Source: a virus
IMG/VR virus record: IMGVR_UViG_3300015360_001544
Coordinates: 1-25,761 of that record
Reading direction: 5' to 3' (one strand)
Length of the DNA: 25,761 nucleotides
Of the stretch, positions 1 to 8,998 are shown one piece after another (position 1 is the stretch's first letter; every line of letters starts with the position of its first letter). Position numbers and translations under genes: made by a program. The notes beneath the pieces were generated by a model. That model made no database searches and was not told where the DNA came from. It was given only the letters and a program-made list of their open reading frames with translations.

Positions 1-564
1 AATTCTTGTGATTCGGATGAATGTCGAGGGCCTCACTTCTTGCGATTTCAAGGACGACCGAAAGGAACTCCCGGAATTGTGTTCCTTCGTGCTGGAGGAC
101 ATGCCATCAGGCAGACATACGATATGGACATTGTTCTGGTTGGCGACAAAGAGAAGAATCCTTCAGACAAGTTTACTTATGTTTCCAAAAAACGCATGAG
201 TTCCACAGAAGATGTAGATTTCAGATACTCTGGTCAACTTCATATCTTCTTTGCCGAAAAGCAGATACTACTGATGGCTGGCCGTGACTGCCCTCCTAAA
301 GAAGGAGGAGGATGTAAGGGTCCGTGTCTATATAATGTAATTGTGGCACGATGTCCTGTAATTTGTCCATTGACTGGAATTCTACACTGGACGGAAAAAG
401 CCATGAGTGAAAGAGTCTTCGCCTCAGCTTACCATCCGTGTCAAGTTCCTTGTGGTGGAGGAGATTGTCAAGAATACAACTCTCAAATGGCATCAGCCAA
501 AGATCCTCCTTGTGAGTCGTCAACACAGACGATTGACACAGGTGCTGGTAGCGTTACATTCTAA
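1..564 (+). CDS. Cysteine-rich tail protein, C-terminal part (possible baseplate spike/hub)
   Basis: The frame is open from the first base and ends in TAA at 562-564, so 187 C-terminal residues are seen and the start lies outside the window. The first half reads as beta-strand-rich sequence with a GIVFLRAGGHAI stretch. The last ~90 residues hold 9 of the 11 cysteines, in spaced groups such as CKGPC, CPVIC and CQVPCGGGDC, which could bind metal or form a disulfide knot. It lies immediately before the gp25-like gene. In P2-type tails that place belongs to the spike protein gpV, so a spike or hub role is a reasonable guess from position. I do not recognise the family from sequence, and a metal-binding tip protein or another baseplate component would fit equally well. 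Confidence 0.55.
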   Translation, partial: NSCDSDECRGPHFLRFQGRPKGTPGIVFLRAGGHAIRQTYDMDIVLVGDKEKNPSDKFTYVSKKRMSSTEDVDFRYSGQLHIFFAEKQILLMAGRDCPPKEGGGCKGPCLYNVIVARCPVICPLTGILHWTEKAMSERVFASAYHPCQVPCGGGDCQEYNSQMASAKDPPCESSTQTIDTGAGSVTF

Positions 565-572
565 AGGTGATT

Positions 573-986
573 ATGAAAAAGTTTATTGGGTTACAATATC
601 CATTGGTGAAAACAGCTAGAGGTCTGATGGCACAGAAAAATAATGTGGAACAGATCAAGGCTGATCTTTTGCAACTTCTTCTGACAAATCCGGGAGAACG
701 TGTGATGTTACCAGAATTCGGCACTCCTTTAAGGAAGCTTGTGTTTGAACCAAATGACAAAGCTTTGGAAATCATGGCAAAGCAAATGATTTCTGAATCA
801 ATCAAAAAATGGGAACCACGGATAGTAGTTTCTAACATATATGTAACATCTAGGTTTAACGTAGATAATTTGGATCAAAACGATTCGAGGGAAGAGATTG
901 ATGCGATATTGGGGATCTCTATATCGTTCTTTGATCCAGAAAATATTTCACAGATAGAAACTCTTAAACTGCAACTGCCGCTGTAA
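573..986 (+). CDS. gp25-like baseplate wedge protein (GPW_gp25 family)
   Basis: This 137-residue protein matches the size and pattern of the T4 gp25 / P2 gpW family, which sits in the inner baseplate wedge and helps start sheath assembly. Visible family marks are the N-terminal leucine-rich helix followed by NPGERVMLPEFGTPL, and the conserved E-P-R in KKWEPRIVV near residue 90. A GTG at 567 is in frame, but the ATG at 573 is preferred because AAAGG at 563-567 then has normal SD spacing. The gene starts 8 bases after the upstream stop and ends 8 bases before the J-like gene, consistent with one late operon. Confidence 0.9.
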   Translation: MKKFIGLQYPLVKTARGLMAQKNNVEQIKADLLQLLLTNPGERVMLPEFGTPLRKLVFEPNDKALEIMAKQMISESIKKWEPRIVVSNIYVTSRFNVDNLDQNDSREEIDAILGISISFFDPENISQIETLKLQLPL

Positions 987-994
987 GGAAAATA

Positions 995-2551
995 ATGACA
1001 TTTCCCAATTGCCCGTTCGATGTAACGCCATATGATGTATCCAGCTTGGTTAAAACTCCAAATCTGGTAAATGTAAACTATACAAATCAAGACTTCTGGT
1101 CAATGAAAGCTAGACTTGTTGATTACATCAAGCAACAATTTACAGACACGTTCAACGATTTTGTCGAGTCAGATCTGGCTATCATGTTGATAGAGAATTG
1201 GGCGTTCATCGCAGACACTCTTTCTTTCAAAATTGATCAAATTGCCAATGAAGTTTTCATAGACACAGTTACAGAAGTTGACAATGCTTTCAGACTAGCA
1301 ACACTTGTTGGATTCAAACCACAACCACCAATTGGAGGCAGATCTTTTTGGTCTGCGTCAATTAACAACCTGTTGGAAACAGATTTAGAAATCCCAACTC
1401 CAATTTTGGTTGATTATTCAACAGAAGAAGGTCCAAAGACAATTGAATTGTTCGAATCAGATGCGAACAAGAATCCGAGGTTTACAGATTCTGTGTATAT
1501 TAGTGCCGGGCAGTTCATAAACACAAGTTTGATAGGAATAGAAGGCACAACAATCAGCCAGCAATTTAATGGCACAGGAGAAACAAGTCAATCTGTTTCT
1601 CTAAGCTCTGGTCCTGTTATCTGGAATTCAGTCAGTGTTTATGTTGATGGATTATCTTGGACACAAGTAGATTACTTCACAGATTCTCAACCGAGGAGAG
1701 AATACAGAGTTGAATATGATTCTGATTACAATGCTTTCGTAATCTTTGGAAACAATAGGGCTGGCATGATTCCATCTACTGGCTCAATCGTAAACGTAAC
1801 ATATAGAGTTGGCGGCGGCAGTGCCGGTAACATTGTAACTGGATCACTTCAGTTACAAAAAAACTTCTTAGTTCCGGGGTTTGACTTTAGAGTCACTGTA
1901 ACATTCCAGAACTACACAAAGGGAGAATTTGGATATGCCGGAGACACAATTGAAGACATCAAACGAAAGCTGCCAAGTTGGCTCAGAACTCAAAACAGAG
2001 CCGTCAGCGGAGATGACTATGAAACTCTGACAGATCAATTTGCTACAGAGTTTCAAGGTCAGATTGGCAAATCAAAAGCCATACTTAGACAATACGGTTG
2101 TGCTGCGAATGTCATTGACTTGTACATATTGGCACTCAATGGAAGCAATGATCTTGAAGAAGCAAACAATGAATTGAAGGCGGCTCTGTCTGAAGAATTG
2201 AACACCAAAAAGATGATTACAGATTACGTTTGTGTCAGAGACGGCGTGGTAATCAGAACAGATGTGGCACTAGATGTTGTGGTAGATAAGTTCTACAGAA
2301 AATTCGAGGACGAAATCAGGACCAGAATCAATAACAAGATGAACACATTCTTTTCATTGAACAACTGGGATTATGATCAAGATCTAAAATCTTCTGATTT
2401 GGTTAAGCAACTTGCCGACATCAGCGAGATTAAAGGAACTGAAGTCAATTTCGTTACAGACAATGTAAACAATTCAGGAGATGTGGTTGTTGCAAGATTC
2501 TTCGAGATCGTAAGACCGGGAGTCATAGACATCAACTTTATTTACGAGTAA
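995..2551 (+). CDS. gp6/J-like baseplate wedge protein
   Basis: This 518-residue protein has the look of T4 gp6 / P2 gpJ (Baseplate_J superfamily), the core wedge subunit that dimerises around the hub. It has an N-terminal segment with DLAIMLIENWAFIADTLSFK and DNAFRLATLVGF, in which early helices are followed by the L-A-x-x-V-G-F/Y pattern typical of J-like proteins. A long beta-rich middle follows, then RAVSGDDYETL near residue 340, typical of the J C-terminal half. The ATG has TAAGGA at 985-990 as SD site. The order gp25-J-I is that of P2-like tails. The length is close to T4 gp6-like proteins and longer than P2 gpJ. Confidence 0.85.
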   Translation: MTFPNCPFDVTPYDVSSLVKTPNLVNVNYTNQDFWSMKARLVDYIKQQFTDTFNDFVESDLAIMLIENWAFIADTLSFKIDQIANEVFIDTVTEVDNAFRLATLVGFKPQPPIGGRSFWSASINNLLETDLEIPTPILVDYSTEEGPKTIELFESDANKNPRFTDSVYISAGQFINTSLIGIEGTTISQQFNGTGETSQSVSLSSGPVIWNSVSVYVDGLSWTQVDYFTDSQPRREYRVEYDSDYNAFVIFGNNRAGMIPSTGSIVNVTYRVGGGSAGNIVTGSLQLQKNFLVPGFDFRVTVTFQNYTKGEFGYAGDTIEDIKRKLPSWLRTQNRAVSGDDYETLTDQFATEFQGQIGKSKAILRQYGCAANVIDLYILALNGSNDLEEANNELKAALSEELNTKKMITDYVCVRDGVVIRTDVALDVVVDKFYRKFEDEIRTRINNKMNTFFSLNNWDYDQDLKSSDLVKQLADISEIKGTEVNFVTDNVNNSGDVVVARFFEIVRPGVIDINFIYE

Positions 2552-2554
2552 CCC

Positions 2555-5500
2555 ATGGCCTTAAAGAACTACACAGACGAACCAAGAATCACAGATTCAA
2601 TTCTGTTGAAGGTTGAAATCACAGATACAAGTGGGTGCTTGATAGATCCGTACAAGATCGACTCGGTAACTGTCTACTATGTAGAGAGAAACTTCCTTGG
2701 CCACAACTACGGAGAGTACGACTACCAGATTCAAGATTCTGACATCAGAAGTCAACTTGATGCCGCAGTCGCTGCTGCATGTATTGATCCAACTCCTGAG
2801 AATCTGGCGTTAGTCGTCAACCTGCAACAGCAACTATCATCAAGCACAACTTCTATACCTTATCACTACAAAGAAAGCGTTCCTGTACAAGTATTTGGCA
2901 CGCCTTCTTATCCGGCTTGGCTTTCGTCAGATGTGGTGAATTCTTTATTCACACAATCTGTTGATGAAGATGACAATCCAATTGTTGGAAACTATGAATT
3001 TGAGTGGACGCCAGATGGTTCTATCAGAGAGGGCAACTTCTTCCTTTGTTGGACGTGGACTCCATTGCCTGCTGGCGAGCAACTCACATCACACATGCCG
3101 TTCAATGTTGTTGGCGATCCAAAAGCCGTAACAACAATTCCAACACATGTGGCCCCGGAAGACAAGTACGATACTCTTCTGGAGAGATATCTGCCTGAGA
3201 TGTACAAGACATATCTTACAGATGATGATCTGACTCCAGATGTGACACATCAGTTGAATAAAGCTGTCGGTAGCGGTTTTACTATTATGGAGAATTTCGC
3301 CAATCAGATCATTGATCTGTTTGATGCCAACGCTCTGCATGAGTCCTTGCTGATGTATCTGTCAAATTTGTTTGATCTCAGGCTTAAGTCTGATGATCCT
3401 ACATTGTGGAGGCGTCAAATTAAAGAGGCGATTCCATTGTTCAAGAAGAAAGGAACAATGGACGCCCTGACATCAGCCTTCGCCCAATCTGGCATGATCC
3501 TGAATTCTTTTACTCAACACTGGCAACTAGCATCAAGATACACGCATCAAGAATCATTCAGGGTTGGATCGAGTGCAAATTTTGTATTGGCTAAGAAAAG
3601 CATTGTACTGCCGATAGATGAAGATAACTTTGGACTGTGGATCAGAAGAGAGGGAGACTCGTCATATATCGAATACTCTTCTGACTATGTGACATTTGAA
3701 GTAGACGAGGTATGCAACGACAAAGTGACAATGACTTGGATCGGAGATCAACTTTCTTCCAGCCCTGTTGATTTGTATGAAGGAGATATTGTTCGAGTTC
3801 TTTACGAATTCAATGAAGTTCCAAATCCTTCAGAACAGCAACTTGAGAATTATTTCAGAGACTTGCCACTGTTGGATAACAGGGACGAATTCGCACAGGA
3901 ATATCCGCCAAAAAACTGGAACATCAGAATCATTGATGAAAAAGATCCTTTGTTCCCAATTCTGATACCTGTGAAACATCCATTCGCAGACCCATTGATT
4001 TTTGGATATGTCAGAACTGAGTTTGCCTACTCAGAAAACATCTACAACATGGAAGAATACAACGGCAGCACAAGACCATCGTATGATGCCTGTAACATCG
4101 ACAAGAGTTTCATTGATCCTTGCGGTGCTTGCATTGGAAGCAGCTACAGCGTTGATGTTGGCGTTCAGGATTTGTGTAATGATAGAATGATTGAAGCTCA
4201 AGATGTTCTCCAAGAATTCATGCCGTTTCATGCCAGACTTCAAACTATAAACTTCACCGGCGAGGTGAACGAGTTCGTGCAGCCTCCAGTGGAGTCGATT
4301 GACTTCCTGATCCATGTTGACAGAACTGAGAATCATTTGTCTGGTCAAGGCAATCCAATCTTCACAAGACACGTTGAATCTCAGTGGATCGTCAATAGAT
4401 CACAACTGGCCGATCAAATGACAGTGTTGTCAGGCAAACTTGGAACTGCCACAAATGAGTCTGTATCTATTGTTACGCCAGATATCATTTTAAGAGATGT
4501 TGGAATAATGAGACAGAATCACATTCTTGAAGTTTTGTCTCCATCTGTAAACACAGGGACATACACAATCGAAGACATTCAGGAAAGAACAGCCAAGATT
4601 TCTTCCTCTGTGATTGAACCGCTAGATGAAAGCCAATTTACTTTCAATTTGTCGAACGTGACATACAGAAATTTCTCAACATCTGTAACACAAGATGATT
4701 ACTTCCAGTTCTCAGATAGTTCTGTATTGTTTGAAGACATCGGCGTCAAGACTCTGTGGGATATAGAAAACACTCCTGATTACACAGGTGGTTCATGGCA
4801 GATTCAGATCCCAGCCTATTCAACGACTTATTTGATTAGAGATATCATCAATGGAAAGTTGATTCTGGACGGAGATTCCAATCTTCCAGTGGTCTATACT
4901 GCTAATATTTCTTACACATTGCTTGACGACAACAACAACGAAATTTATTCATCTGTAATTGGAGAATTGTCTGTTGAAAGACGTGCGTTGATCGACTTCA
5001 ACGACTCGGCTCTGAATATTCACGACTACATAATTCTTGGAGATTTCCTATATTACAGTGGCGACGAATATGAGATTGTAGCCTTCTCTGACCAGAACTT
5101 CTGGATTGAAGGATGGGTTGATGGCGATATGGCCGGAATCACTGTTGATGTCAGATCAAGAATTGTTAATCAGGGAATCGGGCAATTTGGATATCGTGGT
5201 CTGCATCTGAGTACATTCTCGGACCATGAGTCTGAATTTGAAATTCAGAATGGATCTAATCCTCCTACAGTTGTTCTGGATGACAACAACTTCAAAGAGA
5301 ATTACATGTTCCAGATCAACGGAGACTTCTTTAAGATCCTCGAATGGGATGAAAAAGAAGTAAAGCTGGCAGGCAGAGACCAATACTGGATGACAGATAC
5401 TGCTGGTGGAACAATTGTCGCTTACAGTTTGGTGCAGTTTCCAAAAATTGGAGTAAACGTGGGATTCACAGTATTCAGCGAATTAGATCGTGACGGACAC

Positions 5501-5662
5501 GATCCAGTGATTAGAACAATTGAAGATCCGATTGGCAATTTGTCTATTGTCGCCCTCGCATCTGGAGGCACAGGCATGGAAGAAAACGTAGGTCAGGAGG
5601 AGGGAATCTCCTTCTCAATTCAAACCAGAAACGGCGAAACCGAAGAAGGAGTAGCACTATGA
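2555..5662 (+). CDS. Large gpI-like tail/baseplate protein
   Basis: This 1035-residue multidomain protein starts 3 bases after the J-like stop. Residues ~200-320 carry the P2 gpI-like signature: an LLERYLPEMYK helix, an ANALHESLLMYLSNLFDLRL segment, then WRRQIKEAIPLFKKKGT followed by an alanine-rich helix. In known phages this family links the wedge to tail fibres. The N-terminal ~190 residues and the ~700 residues after the gpI domain are beta-rich and unrecognised. A short Cys cluster (CNIDKSFIDPCGAC and a later C) lies near residues 508-545. It is far longer than P2 gpI (under 200 residues), so it is probably a gpI/gp7-like fusion that also forms a peripheral baseplate arm; that architectural reading is inference. 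Its stop overlaps the next start as ATGA. Confidence 0.8.
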   Translation: MALKNYTDEPRITDSILLKVEITDTSGCLIDPYKIDSVTVYYVERNFLGHNYGEYDYQIQDSDIRSQLDAAVAAACIDPTPENLALVVNLQQQLSSSTTSIPYHYKESVPVQVFGTPSYPAWLSSDVVNSLFTQSVDEDDNPIVGNYEFEWTPDGSIREGNFFLCWTWTPLPAGEQLTSHMPFNVVGDPKAVTTIPTHVAPEDKYDTLLERYLPEMYKTYLTDDDLTPDVTHQLNKAVGSGFTIMENFANQIIDLFDANALHESLLMYLSNLFDLRLKSDDPTLWRRQIKEAIPLFKKKGTMDALTSAFAQSGMILNSFTQHWQLASRYTHQESFRVGSSANFVLAKKSIVLPIDEDNFGLWIRREGDSSYIEYSSDYVTFEVDEVCNDKVTMTWIGDQLSSSPVDLYEGDIVRVLYEFNEVPNPSEQQLENYFRDLPLLDNRDEFAQEYPPKNWNIRIIDEKDPLFPILIPVKHPFADPLIFGYVRTEFAYSENIYNMEEYNGSTRPSYDACNIDKSFIDPCGACIGSSYSVDVGVQDLCNDRMIEAQDVLQEFMPFHARLQTINFTGEVNEFVQPPVESIDFLIHVDRTENHLSGQGNPIFTRHVESQWIVNRSQLADQMTVLSGKLGTATNESVSIVTPDIILRDVGIMRQNHILEVLSPSVNTGTYTIEDIQERTAKISSSVIEPLDESQFTFNLSNVTYRNFSTSVTQDDYFQFSDSSVLFEDIGVKTLWDIENTPDYTGGSWQIQIPAYSTTYLIRDIINGKLILDGDSNLPVVYTANISYTLLDDNNNEIYSSVIGELSVERRALIDFNDSALNIHDYIILGDFLYYSGDEYEIVAFSDQNFWIEGWVDGDMAGITVDVRSRIVNQGIGQFGYRGLHLSTFSDHESEFEIQNGSNPPTVVLDDNNFKENYMFQINGDFFKILEWDEKEVKLAGRDQYWMTDTAGGTIVAYSLVQFPKIGVNVGFTVFSELDRDGHDPVIRTIEDPIGNLSIVALASGGTGMEENVGQEEGISFSIQTRNGETEEGVAL

Positions 5663-6132
5663 TCAATACACAGATTTTGAGTCTCGGAGATATCGAGATC
5701 GTTCAAGAATGGAAAGATGGAAGACGAAATTCGTATGACATCGAAAACACAATCCTTTTGTCTGGTCGCCGTGCTCTGTGTAAAAGCTTGGCGAACCAAA
5801 TCGGGGACAGTTATCAATTCTACATCACTCGGATGTTGTTTGGAGATGGCGGCACACAAAGTGGCGTCAAGAAGTATGTCAACGCTGGTCGAGATGGTTT
5901 GTTCGGAGTAACCAGATTGTCCAAGCCTGTCATTGCTGGAATCGACGGTTCGATTCCGACTCAAGTTATTCTCACATCGGTTATTACTTTTGATGAGATC
6001 ATTGGAGTTACGCTCAATGAAATGGCATTGCAGATGGCCAACGGCGATTTGTACAGCATGACAACATTTGCTGATCTAAACAAGACAGAAGATATGCAGA
6101 TCACATTTAACTGGAGACTCAACTTTATTTAA
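5659..6132 (+). CDS. Small tail/fibre-associated protein
   Basis: This 157-residue protein is translationally coupled to the gpI-like gene by an ATGA overlap. It contains ITRMLFGDGGTQSG around residues 56-69. The 'hydrophobic-FGDGG' pattern resembles the start region of many phage tail-collar or fibre proteins, but the match is too short to assign a family. The C-terminal half is beta-rich and ends in NWRLNFI. Position directly after the gpI-like gene, where fibre genes lie in P2-like tails, supports a tail role. No catalytic motif is visible. Confidence 0.65.
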   Translation: MINTQILSLGDIEIVQEWKDGRRNSYDIENTILLSGRRALCKSLANQIGDSYQFYITRMLFGDGGTQSGVKKYVNAGRDGLFGVTRLSKPVIAGIDGSIPTQVILTSVITFDEIIGVTLNEMALQMANGDLYSMTTFADLNKTEDMQITFNWRLNFI

Positions 6133-6141
6133 TGGGCCATA

Positions 6142-6170
6142 TTGACAAATTTTTTGTAATCTGCAATAAT
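6142..6170 (+). promoter_or_regulatory. Sigma70-type promoter for the homing endonuclease
   Basis: TTGACA at 6142-6147 is followed after 17 bases by AATAAT at 6165-6170, preceded by TGC, which makes an extended -10. It lies in the only sizeable gap of the baseplate block, and transcription would start about 15 bases before the endonuclease ATG region. The fit to the bacterial housekeeping consensus is near perfect. Use in vivo is inferred. Confidence 0.65.
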
Positions 6171-6192
6171 ACATATCGCTAAGGAGGCGATC

Positions 6193-7185
6193 ATGTTTAA
6201 CGAAAAACAATTGCAGATTTTCACTGGGTCTATGCTCGGCGACGGGACAATAGTCAAGAATTGGCAGAACGGTGGATTGTGTAGATTTCAGATTGGTCAA
6301 TCAAAATTGGATCATAAAGAAAATGACAAAATATCATATATTGATTTCTTTATGAAAAACTTTGATGATTTTTCTGTTGAATTTAGAGAATCTTCTGTGT
6401 TAGCAAACAAAATGTTTCCATCAGCAGGATATGCAGAAGACAAGATGTTTGACAGATACGTGTTCTACACACACAATTTAAGATTTTGGGAGAAACTTGA
6501 ATCAAAGTGGTATGTGCCACGACTCGACCATCCAAGATTCAAGAGACGTAAGATAGTTCCTACAGACATCCGATTGACTCCGCTAACCTTGTGCGTTTGG
6601 CACATGGATGATGGATCGAACAATCAGACAGACGCTAACATTGAATTGAACACACAGAGTTTTACAGTTGATGAAATTGAGTTCCTCATCGAGAGACTCA
6701 AGAAAGATTTAGGAATAGACAGTCACAAAAAGACTGGCGGCAAAGAAGGACAATACAAAATTTACATCGGGCGAGGATCATACTTTGAGTTTATTGAGAT
6801 GATCAAGCCGCACGTTGAATGGGATTGTTTCAAGTACAAGATTGACACAAGCGGGTACACAAAGCAACCACACAGGGGAGAACTGCATTCTGGATCTATT
6901 CTTACAGAATTGGATGTAAGAGAAATATTTACATGCAGGAACAACGGGATGAAACAAAAAGACATAGCAGAGAAAATGGGTGTCAGCAACATCTCTGCGA
7001 TTTTGTCTGGAGAACAGTGGTCTCACTTGGGGCTAAGTATGCCAAAGGTCAAGAAGCCACGTTTGTCTAAAGAAGTCAAGCAGCAGATTACAGATTTACA
7101 AACTCAAGGATGTTCTCAGAATCAGATTGCCGAGAGACTAAATATCAATCAGAGCACAGTATCGAGAGTCCTTAGAGGAGCCTAA
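6193..7185 (+). CDS. LAGLIDADG homing endonuclease with C-terminal helix-turn-helix domains
   Basis: This 330-residue protein has two LAGLIDADG-type helices: LQIFTGSMLGDG (residues 7-18) and LTLCVWHMDDG (131-141), each ending in the acidic residues that bind metal in this nuclease family. Two helix-turn-helix-like segments follow, at ~250-272 (MKQKDIAEKMGVSNISAIL) and ~306-328 (SQNQIAERLNINQSTVSRVL), likely adding DNA contacts. The start ATG has a strong SD (AAGGAGG, 6181-6187). The gene stands free between two tail genes and is not inside an intron or intein that I can see. It is a clear paralogue of the endonuclease at 11409. Its stop overlaps the next start (TAATG), and its last codons contain the next gene's SD. 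Confidence 0.9.
   Translation: MFNEKQLQIFTGSMLGDGTIVKNWQNGGLCRFQIGQSKLDHKENDKISYIDFFMKNFDDFSVEFRESSVLANKMFPSAGYAEDKMFDRYVFYTHNLRFWEKLESKWYVPRLDHPRFKRRKIVPTDIRLTPLTLCVWHMDDGSNNQTDANIELNTQSFTVDEIEFLIERLKKDLGIDSHKKTGGKEGQYKIYIGRGSYFEFIEMIKPHVEWDCFKYKIDTSGYTKQPHRGELHSGSILTELDVREIFTCRNNGMKQKDIAEKMGVSNISAILSGEQWSHLGLSMPKVKKPRLSKEVKQQITDLQTQGCSQNQIAERLNINQSTVSRVLRGA
7174..7180 (+). promoter_or_regulatory. SD for the tail gene inside the endonuclease 3' end
   Basis: AGAGGAG lies within the codons for the last residues of the homing endonuclease (LRGA), four bases before the ATG at 7185. The downstream virion gene therefore takes its ribosome site from the mobile element, or the element inserted so as to recreate one. 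Confidence 0.6.
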
Positions 7186-7964
7186 TGCCAAGAATTGAAC
7201 TCATCCCAGAAGTCTATTACAATCCCCAAGATCCATATCATTGGGAGGTAGACAATTTGCCTCTGAAGAACATCATCAGAAGGCAAAACCTCATCAATTT
7301 GTCTGTAGACAACGTATTGGAACAAATACGTGATGCCATTGGAACTCAAGGTTCTATGGCTAATCGTCTGAACCAGTCGATCAATCAAGATGGTTCATTG
7401 AAAGCTGCTGCTATTGATGCTGCGTCCCATAGTATTGCAGAACACACAGACACAGATGACTTTGTTAGAATGACAAAGGCACAGTCTGACAAGCTTGATC
7501 TGATTTCAGATCAAGCTACAAATTTGTCAATTCAGATTGACACAGATGGCACAAGTTTTGTATTATTTGATGGCGGTGTAATCGAGCTTCAGGCTTCTGC
7601 CAGTGTGACACCAATTGTGACGGCTCCAAACATCCTCACATTTGAACTTGGATTTCCAGTAGCTGCCGCACATCAACACTTCTATGGATTGACGCCAGTC
7701 TCTGTAGACCTGTTGGACCCAGATTACATCAATTACACAGTGGACTCGATTCCGAGTGCTTTCGTAGAGGGCAGTCTGCGTGTGTTTGTGAATGGTGTTA
7801 GGATTTTTGAAGATCAGGCAGTATACGCACCCGGACCACTTGCGGACGACCCATGGACGCTCCTGTCATTTACTCCTGATCCAATCAACGGTGCATTTGA
7901 ATTGTCTTCTGCAATTTCAGAAGACGACATAATCAAAATTGATTACGACATCTCGTTCGTTTAA
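7185..7964 (+). CDS. Tail-fibre-like structural protein
   Basis: This 259-residue protein has an N-terminal segment (PRIELIPEVYYNPQDPYHW) followed by a helical region to ~residue 110 with heptad-like spacing, then a beta-rich C-terminal half rich in D, T and S. No enzyme motif is visible. The layout of an adaptor-like N terminus, a helical stalk and a beta head is typical of short phage fibres or baseplate-attached fibres. Context between tail genes agrees. I do not recognise a named family. The ATG overlaps the homing endonuclease stop. Confidence 0.65.
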   Translation: MPRIELIPEVYYNPQDPYHWEVDNLPLKNIIRRQNLINLSVDNVLEQIRDAIGTQGSMANRLNQSINQDGSLKAAAIDAASHSIAEHTDTDDFVRMTKAQSDKLDLISDQATNLSIQIDTDGTSFVLFDGGVIELQASASVTPIVTAPNILTFELGFPVAAAHQHFYGLTPVSVDLLDPDYINYTVDSIPSAFVEGSLRVFVNGVRIFEDQAVYAPGPLADDPWTLLSFTPDPINGAFELSSAISEDDIIKIDYDISFV

Positions 7965-7973
7965 GGAAGTACG

Positions 7974-8507
7974 ATGGATTTAGGATTTATCATCCTGTGC
8001 CCAGATAGAAATATCGGTGGACTTAGGAACACTCTGTTTTCAGTCAACAACAATTCTTACAACAGAGAAGCTCTAGCAGTGGTTGGCAGCAATGCGACTG
8101 CCGCAGAAATCAAAGAAATGAAGGAACTCTGCCCAATTCACAAGGGCAAAGAAACAATTACCAGTCTCATCAACGTCGGCATGAAAAAACTCAAGCACGA
8201 GTGGGCATTCTTGGTGTTCGCAGGAAGCAGATTGCAGCCCTATGTGGAGAAAAAATTGCATTTCGCACAAACAGAAAAGGATATTTTGTTTCCTGTTGTT
8301 GACAGAAGATGCGATTTTGTTTCTGGATCATTTGATGGTGTGTTGATCAACACAAAGTTCTTTCAAGAGATCGGCGATTTCCCAGATATCACTATGTTAA
8401 AGGAAGATGGAATGAATGAATTTGAGATGGCAAAGCTTTTCTGGTGTTTAGCCGCAACCAATAAGCAGGCCGTCTTCAAGGCGATAGTTGGCTTAAAGGT
8501 TTGTTAA
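7974..8507 (+). CDS. Glycosyltransferase family 2-like protein, short and possibly degenerate
   Basis: This 177-residue protein has the outline of a small GT-A fold. The N terminus has LGFIILCPDRNIGGLRNTL followed by SVNNNSY, like the first strand and helix of GT2 enzymes. SLINVGMKKLKHEWAFLVFAGSRLQ occupies the place of the acceptor-to-DxD segment, and FFQEIGDFPD followed by KEDGMNEFE resembles the 'f.eiGgFde...eD' region. The DxD metal site is replaced by FAGSR, so it may be inactive or use another geometry. SD AAGGA lies 6 bases before the ATG. The next gene's SD overlaps its stop. Assignment rests on pattern resemblance only. Confidence 0.5.
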   Translation: MDLGFIILCPDRNIGGLRNTLFSVNNNSYNREALAVVGSNATAAEIKEMKELCPIHKGKETITSLINVGMKKLKHEWAFLVFAGSRLQPYVEKKLHFAQTEKDILFPVVDRRCDFVSGSFDGVLINTKFFQEIGDFPDITMLKEDGMNEFEMAKLFWCLAATNKQAVFKAIVGLKVC

Positions 8508-8515
8508 GGAGATAT

Positions 8516-8998
8516 ATGACAGCTACAGTTCAAGGATGGACGTTAAGCATAGTAGATGAAGCCAGAACACCAATTTTGACAAATGTATTCACAGACAAAA
8601 TAGAAGTCGAATATGATTCTGACCGCTTTGAATATGGCATGAATCGTGAGAACAGATTCCAAACCACAAATTTCTACAGACATGGTACGATACAAATCGA
8701 GTTGGAGATTCCACAAAACCAAGCACTTCAATGGAACAACTACCTCGAAAGGATGTTCGCAAGAACTGAATTCAGGAAAGCGTCAGTGACGTTAGAAGCT
8801 GGCGGCAACAATGCCCAATATGACAACGCCATACTTACTTCTGTCAATTGGGGCATGTCTTACACAGATGACGATCAAACAACAACAGAAATGATATGGC
8901 GTTTCTCAGGCGTCACAAACGTAGTCGCATTACCGCCTAGAGAATTCAGAAAGCCAGTCAAATTACAAAATTTGGACTGGAAGGTTTACGGGTTCTGA
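8516..8998 (+). CDS. Beta-rich virion protein of unknown family
   Basis: This 160-residue protein alternates hydrophobic and polar residues in a way that predicts mostly beta strands (for example IQIELEIPQNQ and SVNWGMSYTDDDQ), with a WRFSG segment near residue 130. The ATG at 8516 is preferred over the in-frame TTG at 8501 because TAAGGAG (8505-8511) gives a textbook SD. It follows the GT2-like gene directly and overlaps the 3' end of the convergent deoxyribosyltransferase-like gene by 13 bases. A tail or baseplate role is inferred from context only. Confidence 0.65.
   Translation: MTATVQGWTLSIVDEARTPILTNVFTDKIEVEYDSDRFEYGMNRENRFQTTNFYRHGTIQIELEIPQNQALQWNNYLERMFARTEFRKASVTLEAGGNNAQYDNAILTSVNWGMSYTDDDQTTTEMIWRFSGVTNVVALPPREFRKPVKLQNLDWKVYGF

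Noticed and set aside
40-199. Separate start codons for short frames at the window start
   Set aside because: The frame ending at 564 is open from base 1 without a stop, so the gene begins before the window; an ATG at 40 need not be its start.
6193-7185. Group I intron or intein housing the first endonuclease
   Set aside because: The flanking genes each have a complete start or stop, and no interrupted coding frame or splice-like flanks are seen; it is free-standing.
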